Assembly (NCBI RefSeq): GCF_000515335.1
Contig: NZ_KI911563.1
Coordinates: 525,576-589,575, forward strand
Source of the DNA: Cohnella panacarvi Gsoil 349
GTDB taxonomy: Bacteria > Bacillota > Bacilli > Paenibacillales > Paenibacillaceae
Direction: 5' to 3'
DNA length: 64,000 nucleotides
A program made the translations under genes and the position numbers. The notes beneath the pieces are model-generated. The model saw only the letters and a list, made by a program, of their open reading frames with translations. It searched no databases and was not told the DNA's origin. The stretch's first letter is position 1. The number at the start of each line of letters is the position of its first letter. Below, in pieces: positions 39,281 to 47,538 of the stretch.

Positions 39281-40420
39281 TTAATCGCTACCGAGTCTTG
39301 TCGCGCGAACGAGCGCCTGCGCCGCTTTAGGCCATATGGCGCCTAATCTAAGCAATACCCCGCATAGAACGGACTGGGTCAGCGTCCGTTCCAGCACGCT
39401 GCCCCACCGCAGAGCGCCGCTGAATTGCCGCTCGATCAGACCGGTATATTGGATTCTCCATTCGGTTTCCGTAATAATTCCTCTTAAATAGTCATCCGCC
39501 AACGGCGCGCACAACTCGGACGACCGAAGCGCCATCGACATGCCGTCCCCGCAAAAAGGCGGAATAACCGCGAGGGAATCGCCGATGCAAGGAATATCGC
39601 TCCAGGCGGTCGGCGTCCGGCGAACGAGTACGGGCGAGGTCGCCGAGCGGGTTTCCGTCAGCGGCGTCGCGCCTGCTAATCTCTCTTTCCATTCGGGAAC
39701 ATGCTTGCATGCGCCGTCCAATATCCGTTCCAATGCGGAAGAAGCTCCGAGCGATTGGAATGCGGAGCAGGTGACGAGCGCGGCAACGTTGAGCCGATTG
39801 CCTTCGACCGGAGATACTCCGACATAACCGCCGCGGAAAAAATAAAGATCGACGATCGGCTGACGATCCGAACTGGCATAGTGGGACTTGATGCCGACGT
39901 AAGTCCGGCCGCCGGCGTGCGCATTCGTTCGATTAGCGGAGAACGGCCTTCGTCCCCAGGCGCCGATCGCAACGCGGCCGAACAACTCCAGCGGACCGTT
40001 CTCGCTTGCTCCCTCGACGCGATTGCCGCGCTCGGACTGCGTCACCCGGGAAACGGCGCACGGCGTATGAATGCTAGCTCCCTTCATCGCAGCGGCTTCC
40101 TGCAGCGCCGCGTCTAGCGCGTACCGGCTGACTCCCCAGGCCTGTCCGGGCAATGGAATCTCCAATCTGCCGCCGCTTTCCGAATGAATGCGGACCGTGA
40201 CGATTTCAGCCGGATTCAAAGCGCGGACATGTTCCTCCAGTTCGAACCGGCGCAGCGTGGAACGTGCTTCGGGAGACAGAAACTCCCCGCAGGCTTTGTG
40301 CCGGGGATACTTGTTCTTGTCCAGCAAGACGACTTTCCAGCCGTCTTTGGCAAGCCTGTAAGCCATACTGCTTCCCGCGATGCCTGCTCCGATCACGACG
40401 ACATCAGATTCGATGCGCAT
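39281..40420 (-). CDS. FAD-dependent oxidoreductase, geranylgeranyl-reductase-like
   Basis: 379 residues. FAD-binding VVVIGAGIAGSSMAYRLA at 7-24, then LLDKNKYPRHKACGEFLSPEA, a motif of the geranylgeranyl reductase/tryptophan halogenase-type flavoproteins, and a second FAD contact, CIGDSLAVIPPFCGDGMSMA. Enzymes of this group hydroxylate, desaturate or reduce lipophilic substrates. Position between methyltransferase and ketosynthase genes points to oxidative tailoring of the polyketide ring or chain (inference). The stop codon is 15 bp before the next start. Confidence 0.88.
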   Translation of the reverse strand: MRIESDVVVIGAGIAGSSMAYRLAKDGWKVVLLDKNKYPRHKACGEFLSPEARSTLRRFELEEHVRALNPAEIVTVRIHSESGGRLEIPLPGQAWGVSRYALDAALQEAAAMKGASIHTPCAVSRVTQSERGNRVEGASENGPLELFGRVAIGAWGRRPFSANRTNAHAGGRTYVGIKSHYASSDRQPIVDLYFFRGGYVGVSPVEGNRLNVAALVTCSAFQSLGASSALERILDGACKHVPEWKERLAGATPLTETRSATSPVLVRRTPTAWSDIPCIGDSLAVIPPFCGDGMSMALRSSELCAPLADDYLRGIITETEWRIQYTGLIERQFSGALRWGSVLERTLTQSVLCGVLLRLGAIWPKAAQALVRATRLGSD

Positions 40421-40433
40421 CCGTGCATTCCTC

Positions 40434-41147
40434 CTATTCCCACGGCTTCGGAACGATCGCCGAATAACGGAATAACGGCCTCCAGCTGACCGTCATCTTC
40501 GGAATGTCCAGCTTCCGAGCAGCATCGCGAAAGTCGCTTCTCCGGAAGCCTTTGGCTACGGACAAAGGCCCGTCATGCCGGATATAGCGGTTAGCCGAGA
40601 GGAGTCGCGTCGCGAGCCATACCGCGCTCCATGCGATCCAATGACGATGAATGTCGTTGATGACGATGCCTGCTCTCGATACGTCCAACATCCGATCGAT
40701 AACGTTCGGCAGCAGCCCCGAATCGAAGTGATGCGCGAACTGCGAAGCGGTTACGATATCCGCGCAACGGGAGGGCAATTCGAACAGATCGCTTCGAAAG
40801 AAAGTCACCCTCGGTTCGTCTCTGAACAATCGTCCGGCTTCCGCAATCGCCTCCTCCGTAACGTCGACTAAGATCACGTTCAACTCCACGCCCTGTTTGC
40901 GCGCCCAACGGAGAAGGCGCACGTTAATGTCTCCCGAACCCGCCCCAACGTCCAACAAAGTCAACTGACGCGGGCGGCCAAGATGCTCCCATAGCGTTCT
41001 AACGCCGTACAGCGCGGGACCGGAGGCGCCGAAGATCCGGTTCAGCCTGCGTAGATGGACGAGCGCTTCCGTCAGCTCCGCTCCGCCCGTCGTGAAGTCG
41101 TCCATCCGTTCCGGTTCCGGCGAACGTTCCGCAAGAAATCCGCTCAT
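40434..41147 (-). CDS. SAM-dependent methyltransferase of the polyketide operon
   Basis: 237 residues. Class I fold with LLDVGAGSGDINVRLL (SAM loop), VILVDVTEEA (acidic residue for the ribose), and ASQFAHHFDS. The start ATG overlaps the type III synthase stop (ATGA). In Bacillus subtilis the type III synthase BpsA is followed by an unrelated methylase, BpsB, that methylates alkylpyrones; by analogy this enzyme may O-methylate the polyketide. Confidence 0.88.
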   Translation of the reverse strand: MSGFLAERSPEPERMDDFTTGGAELTEALVHLRRLNRIFGASGPALYGVRTLWEHLGRPRQLTLLDVGAGSGDINVRLLRWARKQGVELNVILVDVTEEAIAEAGRLFRDEPRVTFFRSDLFELPSRCADIVTASQFAHHFDSGLLPNVIDRMLDVSRAGIVINDIHRHWIAWSAVWLATRLLSANRYIRHDGPLSVAKGFRRSDFRDAARKLDIPKMTVSWRPLFRYSAIVPKPWE

Positions 41148-42235
41148 GGCCGGTAAGAGAACCGGAGCAACTCGGCAACGACGCCCGGACCGAAAGCGAG
41201 CGCGATTCCTTCAGTCAACCCGTCCGTTGCCGGAGCTTGAGTTCTGAGCGCATCCATGACGAACAGGATCGTAGCGGAGGACATGTTCCCGAACTCCCTT
41301 AGAACGCTCCGGCTTGCTTCCGTCTGCTCGTCGGTCAGCCGGAACGTATGGGCTACCGCGTCGATAATCGCCCGGCCCCCCGGATGAATCGCCCACAGCT
41401 TCGGCATGGGAGTCTTGCCCCAGAACGTCTCTACGATCGGCGGAACCGCATCCCCGATGATCCGAGGAATACGAGGAGACAGCTCAAGACGAAAGCCGTA
41501 GTCTCCGACTGTCCATTTCATCGTATCGGACGTCTCCGGAAGCGTGATGCACCGAGAATGACCTAGCGTAAACTGACCGCTTGACGGTTTCTCCGAATGG
41601 CCGATGACGCAGGCCGACGCACCGTCCCCGAAAAAAGCTGCCGTGAACAAATGTTCTTTGTCGAACGTCGGCTGAATATGAATCGTGCACAACTCGACGG
41701 CAACGACGAGCGCTTTGGCCGCCGGTTCCGCCCGCGCGATCCGCGCGGCTTCGCGAAGCGCCGTTAATCCCGCCGCGCAGCCCAAGAACGTGAGCGGAAC
41801 CCGCGTTACGTCCCGCGGAAGGTCGAGCTCCTGCGCAAGCACCGCATCCAGGCCCGGAAGGAAAAGGCCCGTGCAGCTCGCAACGATCAGATGCGTAATC
41901 TCGCGGGTCGCTACCCTGCTATCTTCGAGCGCTCGAGTCGCGGCCCGCAAAGCCAAAGGAACGGATTGCCGCTCATAGATCCGCATCCGCTCTTCCGTCG
42001 TGGGAATCGCAACTTCGGGCGACACGGGCACGTAACGGCATTGTCCGGCGGACTCCAGTAAATTCGGCTCGCAGGTGTATCGCGTCTCGACCCCGCAATG
42101 CGCGAATATGCGGGTTGCCCACTTAGAGCGCTCGGGGTCGTTCTTCAGCGCTTCCTCTAACCGTTCCGCCGTGTTCCGTTGTTCCAATCGAGAAGCCGGA
42201 ACGGCCGTACCGATGCCCATTATTGTCAAATGCAC
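41144..42235 (-). CDS. Type III polyketide synthase (chalcone synthase-like)
   Basis: 363 residues from GTG at 42235 (GGAGGA 8 nt upstream). Thiolase fold with catalytic triad Cys121 (VASCTGLF), His284 (WAIHPGGR) and Asn317 (FGNMSSAT), all intact, and the C-terminal LAFGPGVVAELLRF. These homodimers condense malonyl-CoA onto acyl-CoA or acyl-ACP starters and cyclise the chain to alkylpyrones or alkylresorcinols. The substrate cannot be read reliably from sequence. It heads the operon with methyltransferase, FAD enzyme, ketosynthase and MMPL exporter. Confidence 0.95.
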   Translation of the reverse strand: MHLTIMGIGTAVPASRLEQRNTAERLEEALKNDPERSKWATRIFAHCGVETRYTCEPNLLESAGQCRYVPVSPEVAIPTTEERMRIYERQSVPLALRAATRALEDSRVATREITHLIVASCTGLFLPGLDAVLAQELDLPRDVTRVPLTFLGCAAGLTALREAARIARAEPAAKALVVAVELCTIHIQPTFDKEHLFTAAFFGDGASACVIGHSEKPSSGQFTLGHSRCITLPETSDTMKWTVGDYGFRLELSPRIPRIIGDAVPPIVETFWGKTPMPKLWAIHPGGRAIIDAVAHTFRLTDEQTEASRSVLREFGNMSSATILFVMDALRTQAPATDGLTEGIALAFGPGVVAELLRFSYRP

Positions 42236-42378
42236 GGCGAAGGTCCTCCTCTCCTGGACATGAAGTAATCCTTACACTTTATGTATTCGGCGTCATGGAC
42301 ATTCCGGGGATTCGCTTATTCATCTATTCTGATAAAATAGATTTACGGCTTTACACTAACCTAAGGAATGAGTTCCTC

Positions 42379-43059
42379 ATGATGGCAATGGCAATCGATT
42401 GGTCCGACTTCTTCGAACCCGTAATTCTTTCCGCGCAAATATCGGTTGTCGCGAGCGTGCTCGTGTTCGTTCTTGCCACGCTGCTCGCATGGCGAATGGC
42501 CAGACGACGTTTTATCGGGAAGAACGCGATCGACACGATTCTGCTGCTGCCGCTCGTGCTTCCTCCGACCGTAATCGGTTTCTTCTTGCTCGTTCTGTTA
42601 GGCAGAAGAAGTTGGATCGGACAAGCTTACGAATGGCTATTCGAAGGTCCGCTCGTCTTTACATGGATTTCGGCGATTATCGCGGCGACCGTCGTCGCCT
42701 TTCCGCTCGCTTACCGGACTTTCAGAGCCGGATTCGAGAGCATCGACGCCGAACTGGAGGATTCGGCGAGGGCGCTTGGCGCGACGGAATGGCAAGTGCT
42801 GCGATACATTTCTATCCCGCTTGCCTCCCGTTCGCTCACTTCGGGATATATTCTAGGCTTTTGCAGGGGGCTTGGAGAGTTCGGGGCTACCATCATGGTG
42901 GCAGGCAACATACCGGGGAGAACGCAGACGATTCCTACGGCTATCTATGTAGCGACCGACGGCGGAAACATGCGGATGGCTTGGGCTTGGGCGATCGCGA
43001 TGATCGTATTATCTTTTCTCATGCTGTTATTATCGAACCATCTTACGAAAGACCGATAG
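42379..43059 (+). CDS. modB: Molybdate ABC transporter permease (ModB-like)
   Basis: 226 residues from ATG at 42379 with AAGGAA upstream; the frame opens further upstream (42223) into the divergent synthase gene. Five or so helices and the ABC permease coupling motif EDSARALGATEWQVLRYISIPLA. FCRGLGEFGATIMVAGNIPGRTQTIPTAIY is characteristic of ModB/CysW-type permeases. ModB needs the binding protein ModA and an ATPase (ModC); neither is next to it. Molybdate would serve the molybdenum cofactor made with MoaA (58780). Confidence 0.88.
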   Translation: MMAMAIDWSDFFEPVILSAQISVVASVLVFVLATLLAWRMARRRFIGKNAIDTILLLPLVLPPTVIGFFLLVLLGRRSWIGQAYEWLFEGPLVFTWISAIIAATVVAFPLAYRTFRAGFESIDAELEDSARALGATEWQVLRYISIPLASRSLTSGYILGFCRGLGEFGATIMVAGNIPGRTQTIPTAIYVATDGGNMRMAWAWAIAMIVLSFLMLLLSNHLTKDR

Positions 43060-43069
43060 CAATACGACA

Positions 43070-43108
43070 ATCGCCCCTCGCCTATCTCGGATAGGCGAAG
43101 GGCGATTG
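43070..43108. terminator. Hairpin between modB and a convergent gene
   Basis: Long stem, AATCGCCC plus CTCGCCTATC pairing with GATAGGCGAAGGGCGATT, loop of three bases. T-runs on both sides are weak. Confidence 0.6.
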
Positions 43109-43120
43109 TTATTCGCCTTG

Positions 43121-43447
43121 CTACTTGTACGTGACTTGATCGATAACCCAATCGCTATTCGGTTGTTTATGCAGCTCGAACCGAACGACTAAGCGTTTCT
43201 TGTCGCCTTTTACTTTAATCGTGATTTCGGCTTTGCCGTAACCGTTATCGATTTCGATATCCGCCCTCGGCAAATAGCTGAAGCGCATACGGCTTCCTAC
43301 AATGCTTCGGATTTCGGCGTTCGATTTAATGTAGTTAAGGGCGGTCGTATATGCCCTGTCCTTCTTGAAGAGCTGAATCGCTCCGAGTACGACCGCGATC
43401 GAGAATACGACGATAATAGTATTAATAACGTAAATCGTGATTGTCAC
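43121..43447 (-). CDS. Membrane-anchored Coa1/DUF4878-like small protein
   Basis: 108 residues read from GTG at 43447 with GAGGA very close to it, so the start is uncertain. One N-terminal helix (about 3-26), then a mixed alpha/beta domain (AYTTALNYIKSNAEIRSIVG; KAEITIKVKGDKKRLVVRFEL) that resembles cytochrome oxidase assembly factor Coa1-like domains. Extracytoplasmic location is likely. Function unknown. Followed closely by nothing else; a lipoprotein gene lies 19 bp upstream in the same direction. Confidence 0.65.
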   Translation of the reverse strand: MTITIYVINTIIVVFSIAVVLGAIQLFKKDRAYTTALNYIKSNAEIRSIVGSRMRFSYLPRADIEIDNGYGKAEITIKVKGDKKRLVVRFELHKQPNSDWVIDQVTYK

Positions 43448-43466
43448 TCCTCATATCGAAATCCCG

Positions 43467-43784
43467 CTACTCGATCAGAACGTTATTGATCGCGACAATT
43501 TCCTTGCTTGCATTGAACCCTACCGTATCGTTTATTTTAATTCGGTCCCATAAGATCGCGGTAACCTCGATAAACTCGTGTATATCCGGACTGGAAATTT
43601 CGACGAGGAATTTGTCGCTCTTGATCGATTTGCTTACGACCGTGCTCGTGTACACGATCTGCTCGGCTTGCGAAGCTTGCGGCGATCGGGAAGTCCCGTA
43701 CCGTTCGCCGTTGTCCGCGCATCCTGTTCCAACCGCAAGGAATATCCCGAATAGGAATACGATGCAAATACGCGTTACATTCAC
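43467..43784 (-). CDS. Small lipoprotein, unknown
   Basis: 105 residues from GTG at 43784 (GAGAGGGGC upstream). Signal peptide with lipobox (FLAVGTGCADN), so it is attached to the outer face of the membrane. The mature part is a small beta-rich domain (TSTVVSKSIKSDKFLVEIS; FIEVTAILWDRIKINDTVGF). No family recognised. Forms a pair with the membrane-anchored protein gene 19 bp downstream. Confidence 0.7.
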   Translation of the reverse strand: MNVTRICIVFLFGIFLAVGTGCADNGERYGTSRSPQASQAEQIVYTSTVVSKSIKSDKFLVEISSPDIHEFIEVTAILWDRIKINDTVGFNASKEIVAINNVLIE

Positions 43785-43953
43785 CGTGCTGCCCCTCTCG
43801 ATTTGTACTGCAGGTCTTAACGATAACATATCTGCGTGAAAATGGCATGACCCTTTTGAACAGACAAGGCGAAAGCCGCTTCCACATTCTCCTCTCAAGC
43901 ATATGATCTATGGCGATCACCTACGAATCAGAGAAAAGGAGCGGAGCGGGCCC

Positions 43954-44733
43954 ATGAAGATCGACGTCGTCATTCCGGCCATCGACAAAGACTTAGGCAC
44001 TCTCCCCTATTCGATCGACAGCGTAAGAAAATACGTTGCTCATCCCATCGGACGAATTTATATTGTAGCTCCCTCCAGCAACGCCATCCAAGCGCTCTGT
44101 AAGCGCAAAGGCTGCACGTTCGTCCATGAGAGCAACGTTCTCCCGTTACGCAAGCACCATATCCATTATCGGTCCAAGAGATGGGATAGATCCGGTTGGC
44201 TCTATCAGCAGCTGTTGAAGCTTGGCAGCAGTTCCATTACCGGGAGGCGCTATTTCCTCGTCCTTGACGCCGATACGGTGCTGATCAGACGTCATCGCTT
44301 TCGCGAGAACGGCAGACACGTCTTCTACTGCCGCGGCTGGAGTCAGCCGGAATATTTCGTTACTTACCGCAAGCTGTTGGGCAGGAAAGCGTCCAGACCC
44401 CGTTCCTTCGTGACCCACTATATGCTGTTCGACAAGACGAAGCTCAGCGCGCTTAAGCATACGATCGAAGCTAGACACGGCACGCGATGGTATCAAGCGA
44501 TTCTGAGGAGCGTTAATCGGTCGAAGCAGTTCGGATTCTCCGAATACGAGACGTACGGAAATTACGTTTACTCGCTAAGCCCGGGATCCGTTCGTCTCAA
44601 GAGCGCGCTTAATCGTAGCTTATCCGGCAATCCTTCCCGCTTGTCGCGTGCCATGCGGCGCAAGCTGGTTCATAAGTTCCGATCGCTGTCGTTCCACAAA
44701 CGAAAAGTTTACGTGCGGAGGGTTGGCAGATGA
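43954..44733 (+). CDS. Glycosyltransferase-like protein (DUF6492 type)
   Basis: 259 residues from ATG at 43954 (AAGGAG upstream). GT-A-like start (MKIDVVIPAIDKDLGTLPYSIDSVRKYV) and a metal-binding motif LVLDADTVL near 110, the DxD of nucleotide-sugar transferases. Proteins of this type stand next to spore-coat associated ATP-grasp genes, as here, where the stop overlaps the next start by 4 bp (ATGA). A role in glycosylating the spore surface is inference. The C-terminal 40 residues are highly basic. Confidence 0.8.
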   Translation: MKIDVVIPAIDKDLGTLPYSIDSVRKYVAHPIGRIYIVAPSSNAIQALCKRKGCTFVHESNVLPLRKHHIHYRSKRWDRSGWLYQQLLKLGSSSITGRRYFLVLDADTVLIRRHRFRENGRHVFYCRGWSQPEYFVTYRKLLGRKASRPRSFVTHYMLFDKTKLSALKHTIEARHGTRWYQAILRSVNRSKQFGFSEYETYGNYVYSLSPGSVRLKSALNRSLSGNPSRLSRAMRRKLVHKFRSLSFHKRKVYVRRVGR

Positions 44734-45512
44734 GGCGGTACGCGAGCAAGCATCTTACGAACAAATGGCTGAAAACGAAAGCGATCGCGCGGGACGCCAA
44801 AGTCCGCGGATGGGTGCCGGAAACGAGGTTGATGAACCTTTCCTCGCTCCGAGCCATGCTGCGCCGCTACGGCATGGTATACGTTAAACCGGTATCCGGA
44901 ACGTACGGTAGAGGCGTCATGCGCGTCGAAGCCGGCATAGGGGCTTACACGTATCAGGTCGAACAGACCAAACGCAGCTTCGCGACGGTCGAGGATTTAT
45001 ACCGCTCCATAACGCGCCATAAACTTAAACGGTCCTACCTCGTCCAGAGGGGGATTCGCTTATTGAAATATAAGGGCCGCCGATTCGATATTCGCGTGAT
45101 GGTCCAACGGAATTTACGGGGACGCTGGGAAACGACCGGCATCATCGGGAGAGTTGCCCATCCGAGGAAGATCGTCACTAACTATCATAGCGGCGGAAAG
45201 CCGACGGCTTTGCAAACGCTGCTGGCTCCGCTTTCGACCAAGACGGTTAGAGCGCGTATCGAACGTCGCATTGCTTCGGTCGGGTATAATGCCGCCGTCG
45301 CTCTTAACCGAGCCTATCCCACGGTTAACATGGTCGGAGCGGATATCGGTCTCGATACCTCGTTCCGTCCTTGGATCATCGAGCTTAACACGGCGCCGGA
45401 CCCTTATTTATTCCGGTTCTTGAAGGACAAACGCATCCACCGCAAAGTGCTGCGATATGCCAGAGCCTTGGGGAGAATTCCGCCAACCGCTAAGTCAAGA
45501 CGCCGCCGATAA
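44730..45512 (+). CDS. YheC/YheD-family ATP-grasp protein
   Basis: 260 residues. ATP-grasp fold: VYVKPVSGTYGRGVMRV (ATP-binding Lys and Gly-rich loop), YLVQRGIRLLKYKGRRFDIRVMVQ, and metal ligands in VGADIGLDTSFRPWIIELNTAPDP. YheC and YheD are spore-coat-associated in Bacillus; the reaction is unproven. Translationally coupled to the glycosyltransferase-like gene. A strongly basic C-terminal tail is present. Confidence 0.9.
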   Translation: MRRYASKHLTNKWLKTKAIARDAKVRGWVPETRLMNLSSLRAMLRRYGMVYVKPVSGTYGRGVMRVEAGIGAYTYQVEQTKRSFATVEDLYRSITRHKLKRSYLVQRGIRLLKYKGRRFDIRVMVQRNLRGRWETTGIIGRVAHPRKIVTNYHSGGKPTALQTLLAPLSTKTVRARIERRIASVGYNAAVALNRAYPTVNMVGADIGLDTSFRPWIIELNTAPDPYLFRFLKDKRIHRKVLRYARALGRIPPTAKSRRRR

Positions 45513-45521
45513 CCGACACGC

Positions 45522-45537
45522 CCCGCCTTCGGGCGGG
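45522..45537 (+). terminator. GC-rich hairpin after the YheC/YheD gene
   Basis: CCCGCC-TTCG-GGCGGG, a stable tetraloop hairpin 10 bp after the stop codon; followed by TCTATTGCTTT, a weak T-tract. Confidence 0.6.
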
Positions 45538-45598
45538 TCTATTGCTTTGGCGATATTGGGGTATCCTATTGACATCTTATGGACGGAGGGACTCTCCC

Positions 45599-46264
45599 AT
45601 GCCTTCTTCACGTACGAGTTGGACGAGCAATAGCATTCCGTTCGCTCGCAATCGACCGCTGCACAATATGATCTACCTGTTCATCGCTTACTTCGATCTG
45701 ATGGCGATATCTCCGGTTCAGCGCTTGCAATGGTTCGCCGAAAGCACGCCGCTGCTGGCGATACTTATCGTGCTCGTTCTCACCTATAAGCGCAATCGTT
45801 TTTCCAACTCGTCCTATTTAATGATGTTAATCTTCTTCTCTCTTCATGTCGTTGCGGCTCACTATACTTACGAGGGAACTCCGTTCGAGCATTGGCTCAA
45901 ACCGTTGTTCCATACGAAGCGAAGCAACTACGACCGCGTCGTTCACTTCTTCTTCGGCGTTCTCATCTCTTATCCGATTCGCGAACTGCTCGAGAACACG
46001 ATGAAATTCCGACGCGTTTGGTCCTACGTGCTTCCGATTGTGTTCATTGCCGGGATTAGCGGGTTTTTCGAAATCGTCGAATGGTTGGCTGCGGCCATAT
46101 ACGGCAAAGGCGGCGAGGAGCGGTTCATCGGGATGCAAGGCGATATCTTCGATACGCAGAAGGACATGGCGGTCGCATTGGTCGGCGTGCTCGTCGCAAC
46201 CGCAGCCTATTTTGTTTACAACAGTAACCAAAAGCAATCGTGTCAATATCCTATAGACGAATGA
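45599..46264 (+). CDS. DUF2238/YjdF-like membrane protein
   Basis: 221 residues from ATG at 45599 (GGAGGGA upstream). About six helices. The conserved DUF2238 elements are present: a histidine pair in LHVVAAHYTYEGTPF, then YDRVVHFFFGVLISYPIREL and ISGFFEIVEWLAAAIYG with GMQGDIFDTQKDMA near the end. These His/Glu/Asp residues lie in the membrane and might bind metal. Function unknown. Confidence 0.87.
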   Translation: MPSSRTSWTSNSIPFARNRPLHNMIYLFIAYFDLMAISPVQRLQWFAESTPLLAILIVLVLTYKRNRFSNSSYLMMLIFFSLHVVAAHYTYEGTPFEHWLKPLFHTKRSNYDRVVHFFFGVLISYPIRELLENTMKFRRVWSYVLPIVFIAGISGFFEIVEWLAAAIYGKGGEERFIGMQGDIFDTQKDMAVALVGVLVATAAYFVYNSNQKQSCQYPIDE

Positions 46265-46286
46265 CTATTCGACTGGAGGTATTCAT

Positions 46287-46691
46287 ATGGATCGCGGTTT
46301 TTTCCCTGGCGGCGGGTTCGGGCCCGGATTCGGAGGAGGTTTCGGACGGCCGTTCTTCCGGCCTTTCCCTTCCCCGTTTTTCCCGAATCGGTTTTTGTTC
46401 CCAACCTTCTTCTTTTCTCCGTTCTTTTTTCCTTTCTTCAGAGCGGAGCAAGGCGGAGGCGAAGCCTCCTTGTTCGCGCAGCACCAAGTGCAGCCTGGCG
46501 AGACGTTAGCTTCGATAGGCCATGCATACAACATGCCGCATGCGATTATTGAAGAAACTAACCCGCATTTGAATCCGCAGCAACTCAAGCCCGGCGAGAC
46601 GGTTCATATCCCTCGCATTTCCAACATGATGTGCCATAAAACGTATGCCGAGATGCCCGCCAACGCGCAGCATGTTCAACCGATGGCGTAA
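46287..46691 (+). CDS. LysM-domain protein with Phe/Gly/Pro-rich N-terminus
   Basis: 134 residues with GGAGGTATTC before ATG. Residues 1-52 are unusual low-complexity sequence, starting with GGGF repeats and then Phe/Pro runs (PFFFPFF) with about 24 Phe in 52 residues. A LysM domain at about 67-112 (HQVQPGETLASIGHAYNMP) binds peptidoglycan. LysM plus a hydrophobic low-complexity arm recalls spore coat morphogenetic proteins such as SafA. A coat or cortex-interface role is likely but not shown. Confidence 0.82.
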   Translation: MDRGFFPGGGFGPGFGGGFGRPFFRPFPSPFFPNRFLFPTFFFSPFFFPFFRAEQGGGEASLFAQHQVQPGETLASIGHAYNMPHAIIEETNPHLNPQQLKPGETVHIPRISNMMCHKTYAEMPANAQHVQPMA

Positions 46692-46745
46692 ACAACGCCG
46701 CAACGCCGCCGGAACCTATGGTTCTGGCGGCGTTGCGGCGTTGTT
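46691..46745. terminator. Strong bidirectional terminator
   Basis: 20-bp perfect stem (arms 46691-46710 and 46726-46745) with an inner GGAACC / GGTTCT stem, between the LysM gene and the convergent pflA. Confidence 0.9.
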
Positions 46746-46751
46746 CAGCGG

Positions 46752-47504
46752 CTACACGACGGAATTTCTTCCGAGGAGTTTCCCTTGCTCGATATAATGT
46801 TCCGCGCGATCGACTTCCAAGGCGCTCGGTTCCATCGCTCCTTCAAGCGGGTATGGAATGCCAAGTTGCTGCCACTTGTAAGCTCCCATTCGGTGATAAG
46901 GCAATATTTCGATTTTATCGACGACGTTTAACCCTTCGACGAATCGGCCTAACGCCATCAGATCGCCAGCTCCATCCGTAAGACCGGGTACGAGCACATG
47001 CCGGATCCAAATCCGCTTTCTCCGTTTCGATAAGAGTTTGGCGAACGATAGGATCCGTTCGTTCGTCTGTCCGGTCAGCTTGCGGTGACCGTCCGCGCTC
47101 ATGAGCTTCAGGTCGAGCAGGACAAGATCGGTAACTTCCAACAATTCGCTTACGCGGTTCTGATCGCAATATCCCGACGTGTCGAGCGCGGTATTCAGTC
47201 CCCATCGCGCTTTGCACGCCTTGAACAGTTCCGCCACGAACGACGCTTGCAGCGTAGGCTCTCCGCCTGTGACCGTGATCCCTCCGCCCGAGTTCTTATA
47301 ATAATCGACGTACGGCTCGATCTCCTCCAGAATTTCCTCGACGCTTCTAAGCGTGCCTCCCGTTCGTTCCCACGAGTCGGGATTGTGGCAATATTGGCAA
47401 CGAAGCGGACATCCCTGCATGAATAAGACGAAACGAATGCCTGGTCCGTCGACGGTTCCGAACGTGTCGAGAGAGTGAATCCTCCCCATGTGCATCGCGT
47501 TCAT
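46752..47504 (-). CDS. pflA: Pyruvate formate-lyase activating enzyme
   Basis: 250 residues. Radical SAM motif Cys32-x3-Cys36-x2-Cys39 (GCPLRCQYCHNPD) holds the [4Fe-4S] cluster; GGGITVTGGEPTLQ binds SAM. It generates the glycyl radical on PflB under anoxic conditions in the cytosol. 34 bp after pflB in one unit; the last gene, closed by a strong terminator. AGGGGAAA precedes the start. Confidence 0.96.
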   Translation of the reverse strand: MNAMHMGRIHSLDTFGTVDGPGIRFVLFMQGCPLRCQYCHNPDSWERTGGTLRSVEEILEEIEPYVDYYKNSGGGITVTGGEPTLQASFVAELFKACKARWGLNTALDTSGYCDQNRVSELLEVTDLVLLDLKLMSADGHRKLTGQTNERILSFAKLLSKRRKRIWIRHVLVPGLTDGAGDLMALGRFVEGLNVVDKIEILPYHRMGAYKWQQLGIPYPLEGAMEPSALEVDRAEHYIEQGKLLGRNSVV

Positions 47505-47538
47505 AGCGGTTTCCCCTCTCTCGTCGTTCGGTTAATCG

